From: Acidobacteriota bacterium
GTDB taxonomy: Bacteria; Acidobacteriota; Vicinamibacteria; Marinacidobacterales; Marinacidobacteraceae
Direction: 5' to 3'
Assembly (NCBI GenBank): GCA_009835985.1
Contig: VXWI01000019.1
Span: forward strand, 1 to 38,641
DNA: 38,641 nucleotides
Shown: piece after piece, positions 31,780-38,641 of the stretch
Layout of the letters: each line of letters starts with the position of its first letter
How positions within the stretch are numbered: the stretch's first letter is position 1
The notes under the pieces: generated by a model
The model's database searches: none
What the model saw: the letters and a program-made list of their open reading frames with translations, nothing else
What the model was told of the DNA's origin: nothing
Position numbers and translations under genes: made by a program

Positions 31780-33249
31780 TTAGTCGAGGGCGCGGGACCG
31801 CGCCGCTTCCACCAGTTCCGCCACCCGCTCAACGGTTTCCTCGAGTGTGAGGTCGCTCGTGTCGAGGACGTGGGCGTCCTCCGCCCGGCGCAGCGGAGCC
31901 ACGGCCCGGCCGGAATCGGTGTGGTCGCGGCGGCGGAGTTCCGACTGGACCTCCCCCACGTCCCGGTCCCCCTCGTCCGAGGAGCGGCGCTGCGCCCGGA
32001 CCTCCGGCCGCGCGTCGAGAAAGACCTTCACCGGCGCCTCCGGGAAGACGACGGTCCCGATGTCCCGGCCCTCGACCACGCCGCCACCCGCCGCGAACTG
32101 GCGCCAGCGCTCCACCAGCACTTCGCGCAGCTCGGGATGGACGGCGACGCGGGAAGCGCCGGCGGAGACCTCGGGCGCGCGAACGGCCTCGGACACGTCC
32201 TCGCCGTCGAGGAAGACGCGGCCCTCCGGATCGAGGATCACCCGGAATGCCAGGATCCTGAGGGACGGGCCTTCATCGAGGTCCATGTCCTGCCGCATCG
32301 CTGCGAGCGCCACGGCGCGCACCGACGCCCCGGTGTTGAAGTAACCGAGTGCGAACCGCTCGGCGACCGCGCGCGCCACCGACGTCTTTCCGGAACCCGC
32401 CGGCCCGTCGATCGCCACCACGAATGCGGACGGCGCGGGCCGGGCGGCAGAAGCCGCCGGTTTCGAGTCGGCCGGTTCGGCGGGCGCCGCGGTCTCCCCC
32501 GAACACCGCCGGATGAGCTCCCGCAGCTCGTCCACCTCGTCCCCGCCCAGCTTGCGCCAGCTCCCCGGGGTGAGCCCGGTGTCAGCGAGAGAGCCGATCC
32601 GGGTCCGGTGCAGTTCGAGGACCGGATGGCCGAGGACACTCAGCACCCGCCGGATCTCCCGGTTGCGCCCGCCCCGCAGGGTGACCCGGAGACGCGCGCG
32701 GCGCTTCGACTCCGCCCGGTGCGGGAAGCGGGCGATGACCTCGACCTGGTCGAGCCGCAGTCCCTCGCCATCGACCCGGACGCCGCGTTGCGCCCGGTCG
32801 AGCACGTCTTCCCCGGGAAGCCCGCGCACGGTGGCGTAGTAGGTCTTGGGCAGCCGGTAGCGCGGATGCGTGACCCGCTGCGCCAGCTCTCCGTCGTCGG
32901 TGAGCAGCACGAGGCCCGAGCTGTTGCCGTCCAGGCGCCCGACCGGAACCAGCGAGCGGAACGAATGCGGCAGCAGGTCCATCACCGTAGGGCGGCGCCC
33001 CGGGTCCGAGCGGGTCGTCAGGTGGCCGATGGGCTTGTTGAGGATCACGTAGCGCCGCGGCTTGCCGAGCTTCCGGAGCCGCGCTCCGTCCACCCGAATG
33101 TCGTGGAGCGCCGGGTCTGCGCGCACTCCCGGAGTGCTGACCACCTCGCCGTCCACCGTGACCCGGCCCTCGGCGATCATCCGTTCCGCGGCGCGCCGCG
33201 AGGCGATCCCCGCGGCCGCGATCAGTTTCTGGAGCCGCTCGGCGGTCAT
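31780..33249 (-). CDS. rluB-cmk: Fusion of rRNA pseudouridine synthase (RluB-like) and CMP kinase
   Basis: A single 489-residue frame with two full enzymes. Residues 1-48 are an S4 RNA-binding domain (ERLQKLIAAAGIASRRAAERMI). Residues about 62-245 are an RsuA/RluB pseudouridine synthase with catalytic Asp107 in GRLDGNSSGLVLLT and GGRNREIRRVL. A Pro/Ala linker (about 252-275) leads to a (d)CMP kinase (277-489). Its P-loop is GPAGSGKTS (282-290). Then come GRDIGTVVFPEAPVKVFLDA (394-413) and RRDHTDSGRAVAPLRRAEDAHVLDTS (440-465). The R-x3-D-x2-R spacing of the substrate site is kept. The usual D/S-G-A-x-Y-R motif reads NTGASVR, so a conserved Tyr is Val. The rRNA enzyme should modify 23S rRNA and the kinase phosphorylates CMP/dCMP. 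The start overlaps scpB by 4 nt. Confidence 0.9.
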   Translation of the reverse strand: MTAERLQKLIAAAGIASRRAAERMIAEGRVTVDGEVVSTPGVRADPALHDIRVDGARLRKLGKPRRYVILNKPIGHLTTRSDPGRRPTVMDLLPHSFRSLVPVGRLDGNSSGLVLLTDDGELAQRVTHPRYRLPKTYYATVRGLPGEDVLDRAQRGVRVDGEGLRLDQVEVIARFPHRAESKRRARLRVTLRGGRNREIRRVLSVLGHPVLELHRTRIGSLADTGLTPGSWRKLGGDEVDELRELIRRCSGETAAPAEPADSKPAASAARPAPSAFVVAIDGPAGSGKTSVARAVAERFALGYFNTGASVRAVALAAMRQDMDLDEGPSLRILAFRVILDPEGRVFLDGEDVSEAVRAPEVSAGASRVAVHPELREVLVERWRQFAAGGGVVEGRDIGTVVFPEAPVKVFLDARPEVRAQRRSSDEGDRDVGEVQSELRRRDHTDSGRAVAPLRRAEDAHVLDTSDLTLEETVERVAELVEAARSRALD

Positions 33250-33872
33250 TCGGAAGCCTCGGAGGGGTCCCCGGCTTCTGATGCCACCGGAACCGGCGCG
33301 GCCGACGCCAGCGTCTCCTCGAACTCGCGGAGCTTTGGCAGGTCCTCCAGCCGGTCCAGCTCGAACCGCTCGAGAAAGTCCTTCGTGGTCCCGTAGAGGA
33401 GCGGCCGCCCGACAACCTGCTTGCGCCCCCGGGAACGGACCAGGCGGTGCTTCATGAGGGTGGTGACCACGCTGTGGGAGTTCACCCCGCGAATCTCGTT
33501 CAGCTCGGGCAGCGTGATCGGCTGCCGGTAGGCGATGACGGACAGCGCCTCGAGCGCCGCCTCGGTCAGCGCCTGCTCGCGCTTCGGCGCGATGAGCCGC
33601 TCGATGGCGCCCTTCCATTCGATGCGGGTGGTGAGCTGAAAGCCTCCGGCGATCCGCGCCAGCCGCAGCCCGGATTCGAGCGCCGCATACCGCAGCTCCA
33701 GCTCATCGAGAGCGGTGAGCACCTCCTTGAGGCCGGCGTCGAGCACTTCCGCGAGACGTTCTCCCGTGACCGGCGCCCCGTGGGAGAAGAGCAGCGCCTC
33801 CACCGCCGCCGCGAGCCGTTCCCGGTCGACGGCGGGCCCCGACGCCTCGGCGCCGCCGGTCTCAGGGCTCAT
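33246..33872 (-). CDS. scpB: Segregation and condensation protein B
   Basis: A 208-residue ScpB, part of the SMC-ScpA-ScpB condensin. The winged-helix motifs are AVEALLFSHGAPVTGERLAEVL (about 23-44), GGFQLTTRIEW, LTEAALEALSVIAYRQPITLPELNEIRGVNSHSVVTTL (about 102-139) and GRPLLYGTTKDFLERF. It dimerises and binds ScpA's middle region. The C-terminal 25 residues (LASAAPVPVASEAGDPSEASE) are a low-complexity tail. It overlaps scpA by 11 nt at its start and the rluB-cmk start by 4 nt (ATGA) at its end, so all three are coupled. Confidence 0.95.
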   Translation of the reverse strand: MSPETGGAEASGPAVDRERLAAAVEALLFSHGAPVTGERLAEVLDAGLKEVLTALDELELRYAALESGLRLARIAGGFQLTTRIEWKGAIERLIAPKREQALTEAALEALSVIAYRQPITLPELNEIRGVNSHSVVTTLMKHRLVRSRGRKQVVGRPLLYGTTKDFLERFELDRLEDLPKLREFEETLASAAPVPVASEAGDPSEASE

Positions 33873-34713
33873 CGGCGGATCCTCGGTCGGCGGCCAGCCC
33901 GGCGATGCGGATCGGGCCGAAGTTCTCGTCCTGGCCGACCGAGATCCGGCGGCGGCGCGCCAGCTCCAGGATCGCCAGGAACGCCGCGACCAGGGTTCCC
34001 CGGTCCACGTTGCCCTCGATGACCTCGAAGAGGAGTTCCTCGAAATCCGCCTCGGCGCCGGGCGGAACGGCGGTCTCGATGCGGCCGATCAGGACCGCCA
34101 TGGAGATCCGGCGTTCGGGGATCGGTACCCGCGGCCGCGCCCGCGCCCGGACGACGACCCGCCGGAACGCCTCCACCACCGCGAAGAGGTCCACCTGGAG
34201 GAGCGTCTCCGGGTCGGCGCTCGCGGTGTCGCCGTTCGCCGTCTCGCCCTCCACGACCCCGAGGGCGGGCTCCCGGACCCACACCGCACGGCGCGCCTCG
34301 AGGCTTTCCCGGAGCGTGCGCGCGGCGGCGCGGTAGCGGGCGTAGTCCCGGAGGCGGTCCTCCAACGCGGCGAGCGGATCCGCCTCCGCCCCGGCAGCAG
34401 CCGGAAGCGGCCGGGGCAGGAGCCGGCGGGCCTTGATCTTGAGGAGCGTGGTCGCCAGCTTGAGGAACTCGGAGCCGACCCGGAGGTCGAGCATTTCGAG
34501 CAGTTCGAGGGTCTCCAGGTACTGCCGGGTGATGGAGGCGATCTCGATTTGCAGCGGGTCGGCCTGCCCCTCGCGCACCATGCGGAGGAGCAGTTCCAGG
34601 GGGCCGTCGAAACCGTCCTCGGCGGGGGAGCCCTCCCCGGCGTCGAAGCGGATGTGGAAGCCCGGGCCGGGCGTCCCGAGTTCGGTCTCCGGCTGGTAGA
34701 GGACCGCTCTCAC
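33862..34713 (-). CDS. scpA: Segregation and condensation protein A
   Basis: A 283-residue kleisin that bridges the SMC heads. The N-terminal DGFDGPLELLLRMVREGQADPLQIEIASITRQYLETLELLEMLDLRVGSEFLKLATTLLKIKARRLLP block (about 35-100) is the ScpA hallmark. The central linker holds an acidic stretch and a Glu/Arg-rich coiled region (LEDRLRDYARYRAAARTLRE), and the C-terminal winged-helix (FEELLFEVIEGNVDRGTLVAAFLAILELARRRRI) binds the SMC cap. A tail of about 25 residues follows. The GTG at 34713 overlaps the trpS stop by 4 nt (GTGA), a pattern repeated across this window. The smc gene itself is not in the window. Confidence 0.94.
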   Translation of the reverse strand: MRAVLYQPETELGTPGPGFHIRFDAGEGSPAEDGFDGPLELLLRMVREGQADPLQIEIASITRQYLETLELLEMLDLRVGSEFLKLATTLLKIKARRLLPRPLPAAAGAEADPLAALEDRLRDYARYRAAARTLRESLEARRAVWVREPALGVVEGETANGDTASADPETLLQVDLFAVVEAFRRVVVRARARPRVPIPERRISMAVLIGRIETAVPPGAEADFEELLFEVIEGNVDRGTLVAAFLAILELARRRRISVGQDENFGPIRIAGLAADRGSADEP

Positions 34714-35744
34714 GGGCTGCCGCTGCTGGCGATCGGGAGCCGGACCGCGGCGCGCACCCGCTCCATGGTGGCGCGGGCCGCCTCGGACGCCTCGCGCCGC
34801 CCGGCAGCCAGGACGTCCCGCACGTCGTCGGGCCGCTTCTCGTATTCCCGGCGCCGCTCGCCGATGGGCGCGATCTCCGCGACCAGGTGGTCGGCGAGCG
34901 CGTTCTTGCACTGGATGCAGCCGATTCCGGCCGTCCGGCAGCCCTCGGCGGCCCAGTTCCGCGTCTCGTCGTCGGAGAAGATGCGATGGAGGTCGAATAC
35001 CGGGCACTTCGCCGGATCGCCCGGATCCCTGAGCCGCTTCCGCGCCGGGTCGGTCATCATGGTCCGGAGCTTCCCGCGCACCGAGCCCTCGTCTTCCGCA
35101 ACGCCGATCACGTTGCCGTAACTCTTGGACATCTTGCGTCCGTCGGTGCCGGGCAGCCTGGGCGAAGGTGTGAGCCGGACGGCGGGTTCGGTCACCACGT
35201 CGCCGTAGAACTGGTTGAACCGGCGGGCGATTTCGCGGGTGAGTTCCACATGCGGCTTCTGGTCCTCGCCGACCGGCACCACGGCGGCGTCGTACATGAG
35301 GATGTCGGCCGCCTGCAGGACGGGATACCCGAGGAACCCGTAGGTGTGGAGGTCCTTCTCCTTGAGTTCCTTGATCAGTTCCTTGTAGGTCGGGACGCGC
35401 TCCAGCCACCCGAGCGGCACGACCATCGAGAGCAGCAGGTGGAGTTCGGCGTGCTCGGGCACCTGCGACTGGACGAAGAGCGTGCAGCGTTTCGGATCGA
35501 GCCCCACCGCCAGCCAGTCGGTGGCGATCTCGAGGGTGCTCGCCCGGAGGTCGCTCGTGTCCTTGTAGTCGGTGGTCAGCGCGTGCCAGTCCACGATGCA
35601 GTAGAAGGCGTCGAACTCGTCCTGCATCGCCACCCAGTTGCGGTACGCCCCCACCAGATGCCCGAGGTGGGACGACCCGGTGGGCCGCATCCCGGAGAGG
35701 AGGCGCTTCCGCCCGCTGCGCGGTGACGTGTCCGTTGCTGTCAT
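34710..35744 (-). CDS. trpS: Tryptophanyl-tRNA synthetase
   Basis: A 344-residue class Ic aminoacyl-tRNA synthetase. The HIGH-type motif is SSHLGHLVGAYRNWV (His26-Leu-Gly-His29). The KMSKS motif is intact at 204-208 in GRKMSKSYGN. GFLGYPVLQAADILMYDAAVVPVGEDQKPHVELTREIARRFN carries the tryptophan- and adenylate-binding residues. GCIQCKNALADHL near 285 is a Cys pair seen in many bacterial TrpRS. It makes Trp-tRNA in the cytosol. It lies between uvrC (14-nt gap) and scpA (4-nt overlap). A short N-terminal extension (MTATDTSPRSGRKR) is present. Confidence 0.96.
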   Translation of the reverse strand: MTATDTSPRSGRKRLLSGMRPTGSSHLGHLVGAYRNWVAMQDEFDAFYCIVDWHALTTDYKDTSDLRASTLEIATDWLAVGLDPKRCTLFVQSQVPEHAELHLLLSMVVPLGWLERVPTYKELIKELKEKDLHTYGFLGYPVLQAADILMYDAAVVPVGEDQKPHVELTREIARRFNQFYGDVVTEPAVRLTPSPRLPGTDGRKMSKSYGNVIGVAEDEGSVRGKLRTMMTDPARKRLRDPGDPAKCPVFDLHRIFSDDETRNWAAEGCRTAGIGCIQCKNALADHLVAEIAPIGERRREYEKRPDDVRDVLAAGRREASEAARATMERVRAAVRLPIASSGSP

Positions 35745-35758
35745 GAAGCGTCGGGATT

Positions 35759-37576
35759 CTACGGGGCGGGATGGAGGCGGGCGTGCAGCTTCGCGGCCAG
35801 CGCCGGGCCCACGGTTTCGGCGAGTTCGGCTTCGGAGGCTTCCGTCACCCGCCGCAGGCTCCCGAAACGGGTCAGGAGCGCCTGCCGCCGGCGGGGGCCG
35901 ATCCCGGGCACGCCGTCGAGGGCCGACCGGAGCGTGTCGGCCCGGCGACTCTTGCGATGGAAGGTGATGGCGAAACGGTGCGCCTCGTCCCGGGCCCGTT
36001 CGAGGAGATGGAGCGCCGGGGAGTTCCGGGGCAGCCGGAGCGGCTCCGGAGCGCCGGGCAGGAAGATCTCCTCCTCGCGCTTCGCGAGCCCCGCGTGCGG
36101 GATGTGGGTGAGCCCGAGGTCGTGCAGAGCGGCGGCCGCCGAGCCGAGCTGGCCGCGCCCGCCGTCCACCAGGATCAGGTCCGGAAGCTCCGCTCCTTCG
36201 GTGAGCACCCTCCGGTAGCGGCGGAGCACGACTTCGCGCATCGACGCGTAGTCGTCGGGCTTCCCCTTGACGGTCCGGATGCGGAACCGCCGGTACGCCG
36301 AAGGAAGCGGTTCGCCGCGCTCGAAGACCACCATCGAGGCCACCACCTGGCGACCGCCCAGGTTGGAGACGTCGAACGCCTCGATGCGGCGCGGCTCGGC
36401 GGGGAGCTGGAGAGCTTCCTGGAGAGCGCGGACCCGGGCGGCGGCCTTCCGTCCGGCCTCCCGGAAGTCGAGATCGAAGGCCAGCCGCGCGTTCCGGCAC
36501 ACCAGATCCACCATCCGGCGGCGTGCCCCCTTCACCGGGACGTGGATCTCGACGCGGCCGCCGCGCTTCTCGCCGAGCCAGTCGGCCACCAGCTCGCGCT
36601 CGGCGAAGTCGAGCGGCGCTTCGATGCGGGGCGGGGGCATGCGACCCATCTCGTAGAACTGCTTCATCGCCGCTTCCACGAGGCCCGCGTCGTCCACCGG
36701 CGGCAGGTCGGAGAGCGAGAAGGTGTCCCGATCCACCACCTTGCCGCCCCGGACCAGGAACACCTGCAACTGGGCGCGGTCCCCTTCCCGGTAGAGGCCG
36801 AACACGTCGCGGGCCTTGCCCTCGGCGGCGGCCATCTTCTGGCGGTCGTTCAGTTCGGCGAGCAGCTTGAGGCTGTCGCGCAGCCGGGCTGCCTCCTCGA
36901 AGCGTTCCGCTTCGGCGTCCTCGCGCATGCGCCGGGTGAGTGAGGTCGAGAGTTCGGTGGTCCGCCCCAGCAGGAAGAGCCGGGCGGCCTCCGAGGTCTC
37001 CCGGTATTCCTCCACCGAACAGATCGAGTCCACGCAGGGGGCGACGCAGCGGCGGATCTGGTACTGGAGGCAGGGGCGCGGGCGCTTTCCGTTGAGCTGT
37101 TCGCGGCAGTTCCGGATGCCGAAGAGCCGGTGCACCAGGCTCATGCTCCGGCGGGCCAGACTCGCCGGGAAATAGGGACCGGCGTACACCGCGCCGTCGG
37201 TGCCGGCGCCCCGGACGATGTGGACCCGCGGGTACTGTTCGTTCATCGTGAGCCGGACGAGCGGCGGGTTCTTGTCGTCCCGGAGGAGGATGTTGTAGCG
37301 GGGCCGGCGCGTCTTGATGAGGTTGTTCTCGAGGTGCAGGGCCTCCTTCGCGGAATCGGTGAGCACCACCTCCACGTCGGCGATCTGGGAGAGCAGGTTG
37401 CCCTTGCGGGCGTCGGGCGGCGGGGTGCGGAGGTGCGAGAGCACGCGCGCCTTCACCGAAGCGGCCTTGCCGACGTAGAGCGTCTTCCCCTCGGCGGAGC
37501 GGAAGAGATAGACCCCGGCGCTCTCGGGGAGCCGGGCGATCTTGTTCTCAAGACCGGCGGGGGAACCGGTCGTCAT
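35759..37576 (-). CDS. uvrC: Excinuclease ABC subunit C
   Basis: A 605-residue UvrC (E. coli 610) that makes both incisions in nucleotide excision repair. The GIY-YIG nuclease is at the N-terminus: AGVYLFRSAEGKTLYVGKA (19-37), then EALHLENNLIKTRRPRYNILLRDDKNPP. The central CLQYQIRRCVAPC Cys cluster and the UVR motif (FEEAARLRDSLKLLAELNDRQ) follow. The C-terminal RNase H-like nuclease has EAFDVSNLGGRQVVASMVVFERGEP and DLILVDGGRGQLGSA, and a helix-hairpin-helix pair (LDGVPGIGPRRRQALLTRFGSL, ETVGPALAAKL) ends it. The start at 37576 matches family length. It opens the minus-strand cluster. Its start is 16 nt from the divergent quinone oxidoreductase gene, so its promoter must overlap that coding sequence. 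Confidence 0.97.
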   Translation of the reverse strand: MTTGSPAGLENKIARLPESAGVYLFRSAEGKTLYVGKAASVKARVLSHLRTPPPDARKGNLLSQIADVEVVLTDSAKEALHLENNLIKTRRPRYNILLRDDKNPPLVRLTMNEQYPRVHIVRGAGTDGAVYAGPYFPASLARRSMSLVHRLFGIRNCREQLNGKRPRPCLQYQIRRCVAPCVDSICSVEEYRETSEAARLFLLGRTTELSTSLTRRMREDAEAERFEEAARLRDSLKLLAELNDRQKMAAAEGKARDVFGLYREGDRAQLQVFLVRGGKVVDRDTFSLSDLPPVDDAGLVEAAMKQFYEMGRMPPPRIEAPLDFAERELVADWLGEKRGGRVEIHVPVKGARRRMVDLVCRNARLAFDLDFREAGRKAAARVRALQEALQLPAEPRRIEAFDVSNLGGRQVVASMVVFERGEPLPSAYRRFRIRTVKGKPDDYASMREVVLRRYRRVLTEGAELPDLILVDGGRGQLGSAAAALHDLGLTHIPHAGLAKREEEIFLPGAPEPLRLPRNSPALHLLERARDEAHRFAITFHRKSRRADTLRSALDGVPGIGPRRRQALLTRFGSLRRVTEASEAELAETVGPALAAKLHARLHPAP

Positions 37577-37592
37577 TTGAGGGAAGTGTAGG

Positions 37593-38576
37593 ATGCGCCC
37601 CCCCATGCCCCAAGCCATCCGCATCCAGCAACCCGGCGGCCCCGAGGTCATGAGCCTCGGCTCCGTCCCCGAAGCCTCCCCGGGCCCCGGAGAGGCCCTC
37701 GTCCGGGTGGAAGCGGCGGGCGTGAACTTCATCGACACCTACCACCGCACCGGGCTCTACCCGATTCCCCTTCCCTTTACTCCCGGAGTGGAGGGCGCGG
37801 GCGTCGTGGAGGCCGTTGGCGAGGGTGTTTCGGACCTGGCGCCCGGCGACCGGGTCGGCTGGGTGATGCAGATGGGCAGCTACGCCGAGGCGGCGGTCCG
37901 CCCGGCGGCGAAGCTGGTGCGGCTTCCGCACGGTGTCACGACCACCCAGGCCGCCGCTGCCCTCCTGCAGGGGATGACCGCCCACTACCTGGTGCGCTCG
38001 ACGTTCCGGGTGCAGTCCGGGATGCCGGTGCTGGTCCACGCGGCGGCGGGCGGCATGGGACTGCTCCTCTGCCAGATGTGCCGGGCGCTCGGGGCGCGGG
38101 TCTTCGGCACCGTCTCCACGGAAGCGAAGGCGAAGGCGGCGCGCGCCGCCGGCGCCGACACGGTGATCCGCTACACCGAGCAGGACTTCGCGGAGGTGAT
38201 CCGCGAAGAGCTCGGCGACGAGGGGCTCGCGGTCGCCTACGACTCGGTGGGGGAGACGACCTGGCGGAAGAGTCTCGAACTGCTCCGGCCGCGGGGGATG
38301 CTCGTCCTCTACGGCCAGTCGTCAGGCCCGGTCCCCCCGATCGACCCGCTGCTGCTGGCCCAGCACGGGTCCCTGTTTGTCACCCGGCCAACCCTCGCCA
38401 ACTACGCCGAGACCACCGACGAGCTTCGCTGGCGCGCCGGGGAGGTCCTCGACAGCGTGGCGAGCGGCAGGCTCCAGCTCACCATCGACCGGGAACTGCC
38501 CCTGGCCCAGGCCGCCGACGCCCACCGCCTCCTCGAAGGCCGCGCCACGATGGGCAAACTGATCCTGCGTCCGTAG
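37593..38576 (+). CDS. NAD(P)H:quinone oxidoreductase, zeta-crystallin type
   Basis: A 327-residue MDR-superfamily reductase of the QOR type. The N-terminus has IRIQQPGGPEVMSLG, then VNFIDTYHRTGLYPIPLPFTPGVEGAGVV and GDRVGWVMQMGSYAEAAV. The Rossmann motif is VLVHAAAGGMGLLLCQMCRALGARVFGTVS (about 145-175), with YDSVGETTWRKSLELL and MGKLILRP at the end. No structural-zinc Cys cluster is present, as expected for QOR. It reduces quinones with NADPH in the cytosol. ATG 37593 has GAGGG 9 nt upstream; an in-frame ATG four codons later (37605) is a possible alternative. It is divergent from uvrC. Confidence 0.93.
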   Translation: MRPPMPQAIRIQQPGGPEVMSLGSVPEASPGPGEALVRVEAAGVNFIDTYHRTGLYPIPLPFTPGVEGAGVVEAVGEGVSDLAPGDRVGWVMQMGSYAEAAVRPAAKLVRLPHGVTTTQAAAALLQGMTAHYLVRSTFRVQSGMPVLVHAAAGGMGLLLCQMCRALGARVFGTVSTEAKAKAARAAGADTVIRYTEQDFAEVIREELGDEGLAVAYDSVGETTWRKSLELLRPRGMLVLYGQSSGPVPPIDPLLLAQHGSLFVTRPTLANYAETTDELRWRAGEVLDSVASGRLQLTIDRELPLAQAADAHRLLEGRATMGKLILRP

Positions 38577-38587
38577 GGGCTGGGACC

Positions 38588-38605
38588 GCCGGTCTCCAGA
38601 CCGGC
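38588..38605 (-). repeat. REP-like hairpin repeat downstream of the quinone oxidoreductase
   Basis: GCCGGTCT-CC-AGACCGGC is identical to the core at 27136-27153. On the minus strand the flank GCGGTCCCAGCC aligns with the copies at 99-208. It begins 11 nt after the stop codon, so it may also act as a transcript end. Confidence 0.6.
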
Positions 38606-38607
38606 AC

Positions 38608-38641
38608 GGGGGGGGGGGCGCCCCCCCCCCCCCGGGGGGCC
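38608..38641. other. G/C homopolymer at window end, likely artefact
   Basis: Ten G, a short GC mix, about fourteen C, six G and two C close the window. Such runs are not seen elsewhere in the sequence and look like contig-end or sequencing artefact rather than biology. Confidence 0.6.

Noticed and set aside
33862..35409. Longer scpA with about 230 extra N-terminal residues
   Set aside because: The extension is antisense-like sequence within trpS; GTG 34713 overlapping the trpS stop gives the normal ScpA start.

Overview
The window is about 70% GC and densely coding. It reads as bacterial chromosome from an uncultured lineage, probably Acidobacteriota or a relative such as Gemmatimonadota. 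The pointers are two ADOP-type (acidobacterial duplicated orphan permease) FtsX/MacB permeases, a secreted DUF5916 barrel protein, a tandem pair of exported amidohydrolases, and many type II toxin-antitoxin genes. This taxonomic call is inference; no rRNA, tRNA, CRISPR array, phage or IS element was seen. The last ~34 bases are a G/C homopolymer, so the window probably ends at a contig edge.

Layout. 1-269: short hairpin repeats, then an orphan permease (270-2762, +). 2805-3682 (-): two tandem DUF2569 membrane proteins. 3890-7295 (+): a translationally coupled TAP-like hydrolase and a NatA/NatB-type ABC exporter, whose 3' end overlaps trmB tail to tail. 7254-8757 (-): trmB and a secreted esterase. 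8811-9492 (+): a VapBC module with a palindromic operator. 9545-9965: a broken DinB gene. 10008-11261 (+): a DadA-like FAD amino-acid oxidase. 11270-12374 (-): a small membrane protein, then an intact Phd/YefM-type antitoxin coupled to an internally deleted VapC. 12555-16463 (-): a serine beta-lactamase-like hydrolase and two amidohydrolases, one of which has lost its metal ligands. 16539-22202 (+): class IV aminotransferase, CPA2/KefB antiporter (apparent CTG start), DUF5916 protein, DoxX. 22287-23351 (-): two paralogous small secreted proteins with a duplicated promoter and leader. 23522-27096 (-): rhomboid protease and uvrA. 27128-27259: a cluster of hairpins. 27336-28268 (+): a free-standing DUF2090 (IolC C-terminal) aldolase-like protein. 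28308-30737 (-): second orphan permease. 31110-31750 (-): second intact VapBC pair. 31780-37576 (-): a compact housekeeping run, uvrC-trpS-scpA-scpB-rluB::cmk, with 4-11 nt overlaps and a fusion of pseudouridine synthase to CMP kinase. 37593-38576 (+): a quinone oxidoreductase divergent from uvrC by only 16 nt.

How it works together. The clearest functional unit is the uvrC to rluB-cmk cluster: DNA repair, tryptophan charging, chromosome condensation, rRNA modification and pyrimidine nucleotide supply. The hydrolase-natA-natB unit is the clearest transport operon. Decay is visible in two loci: a VapC reduced to its two ends and a DinB gene with a lost centre and a frame change. The most unusual non-coding signal is a family of short hairpins whose stems differ between copies while the loop stays near T-G-G/A-A. 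Copies lie before the first permease, between uvrA and the DUF2090 gene, and after the quinone oxidoreductase.
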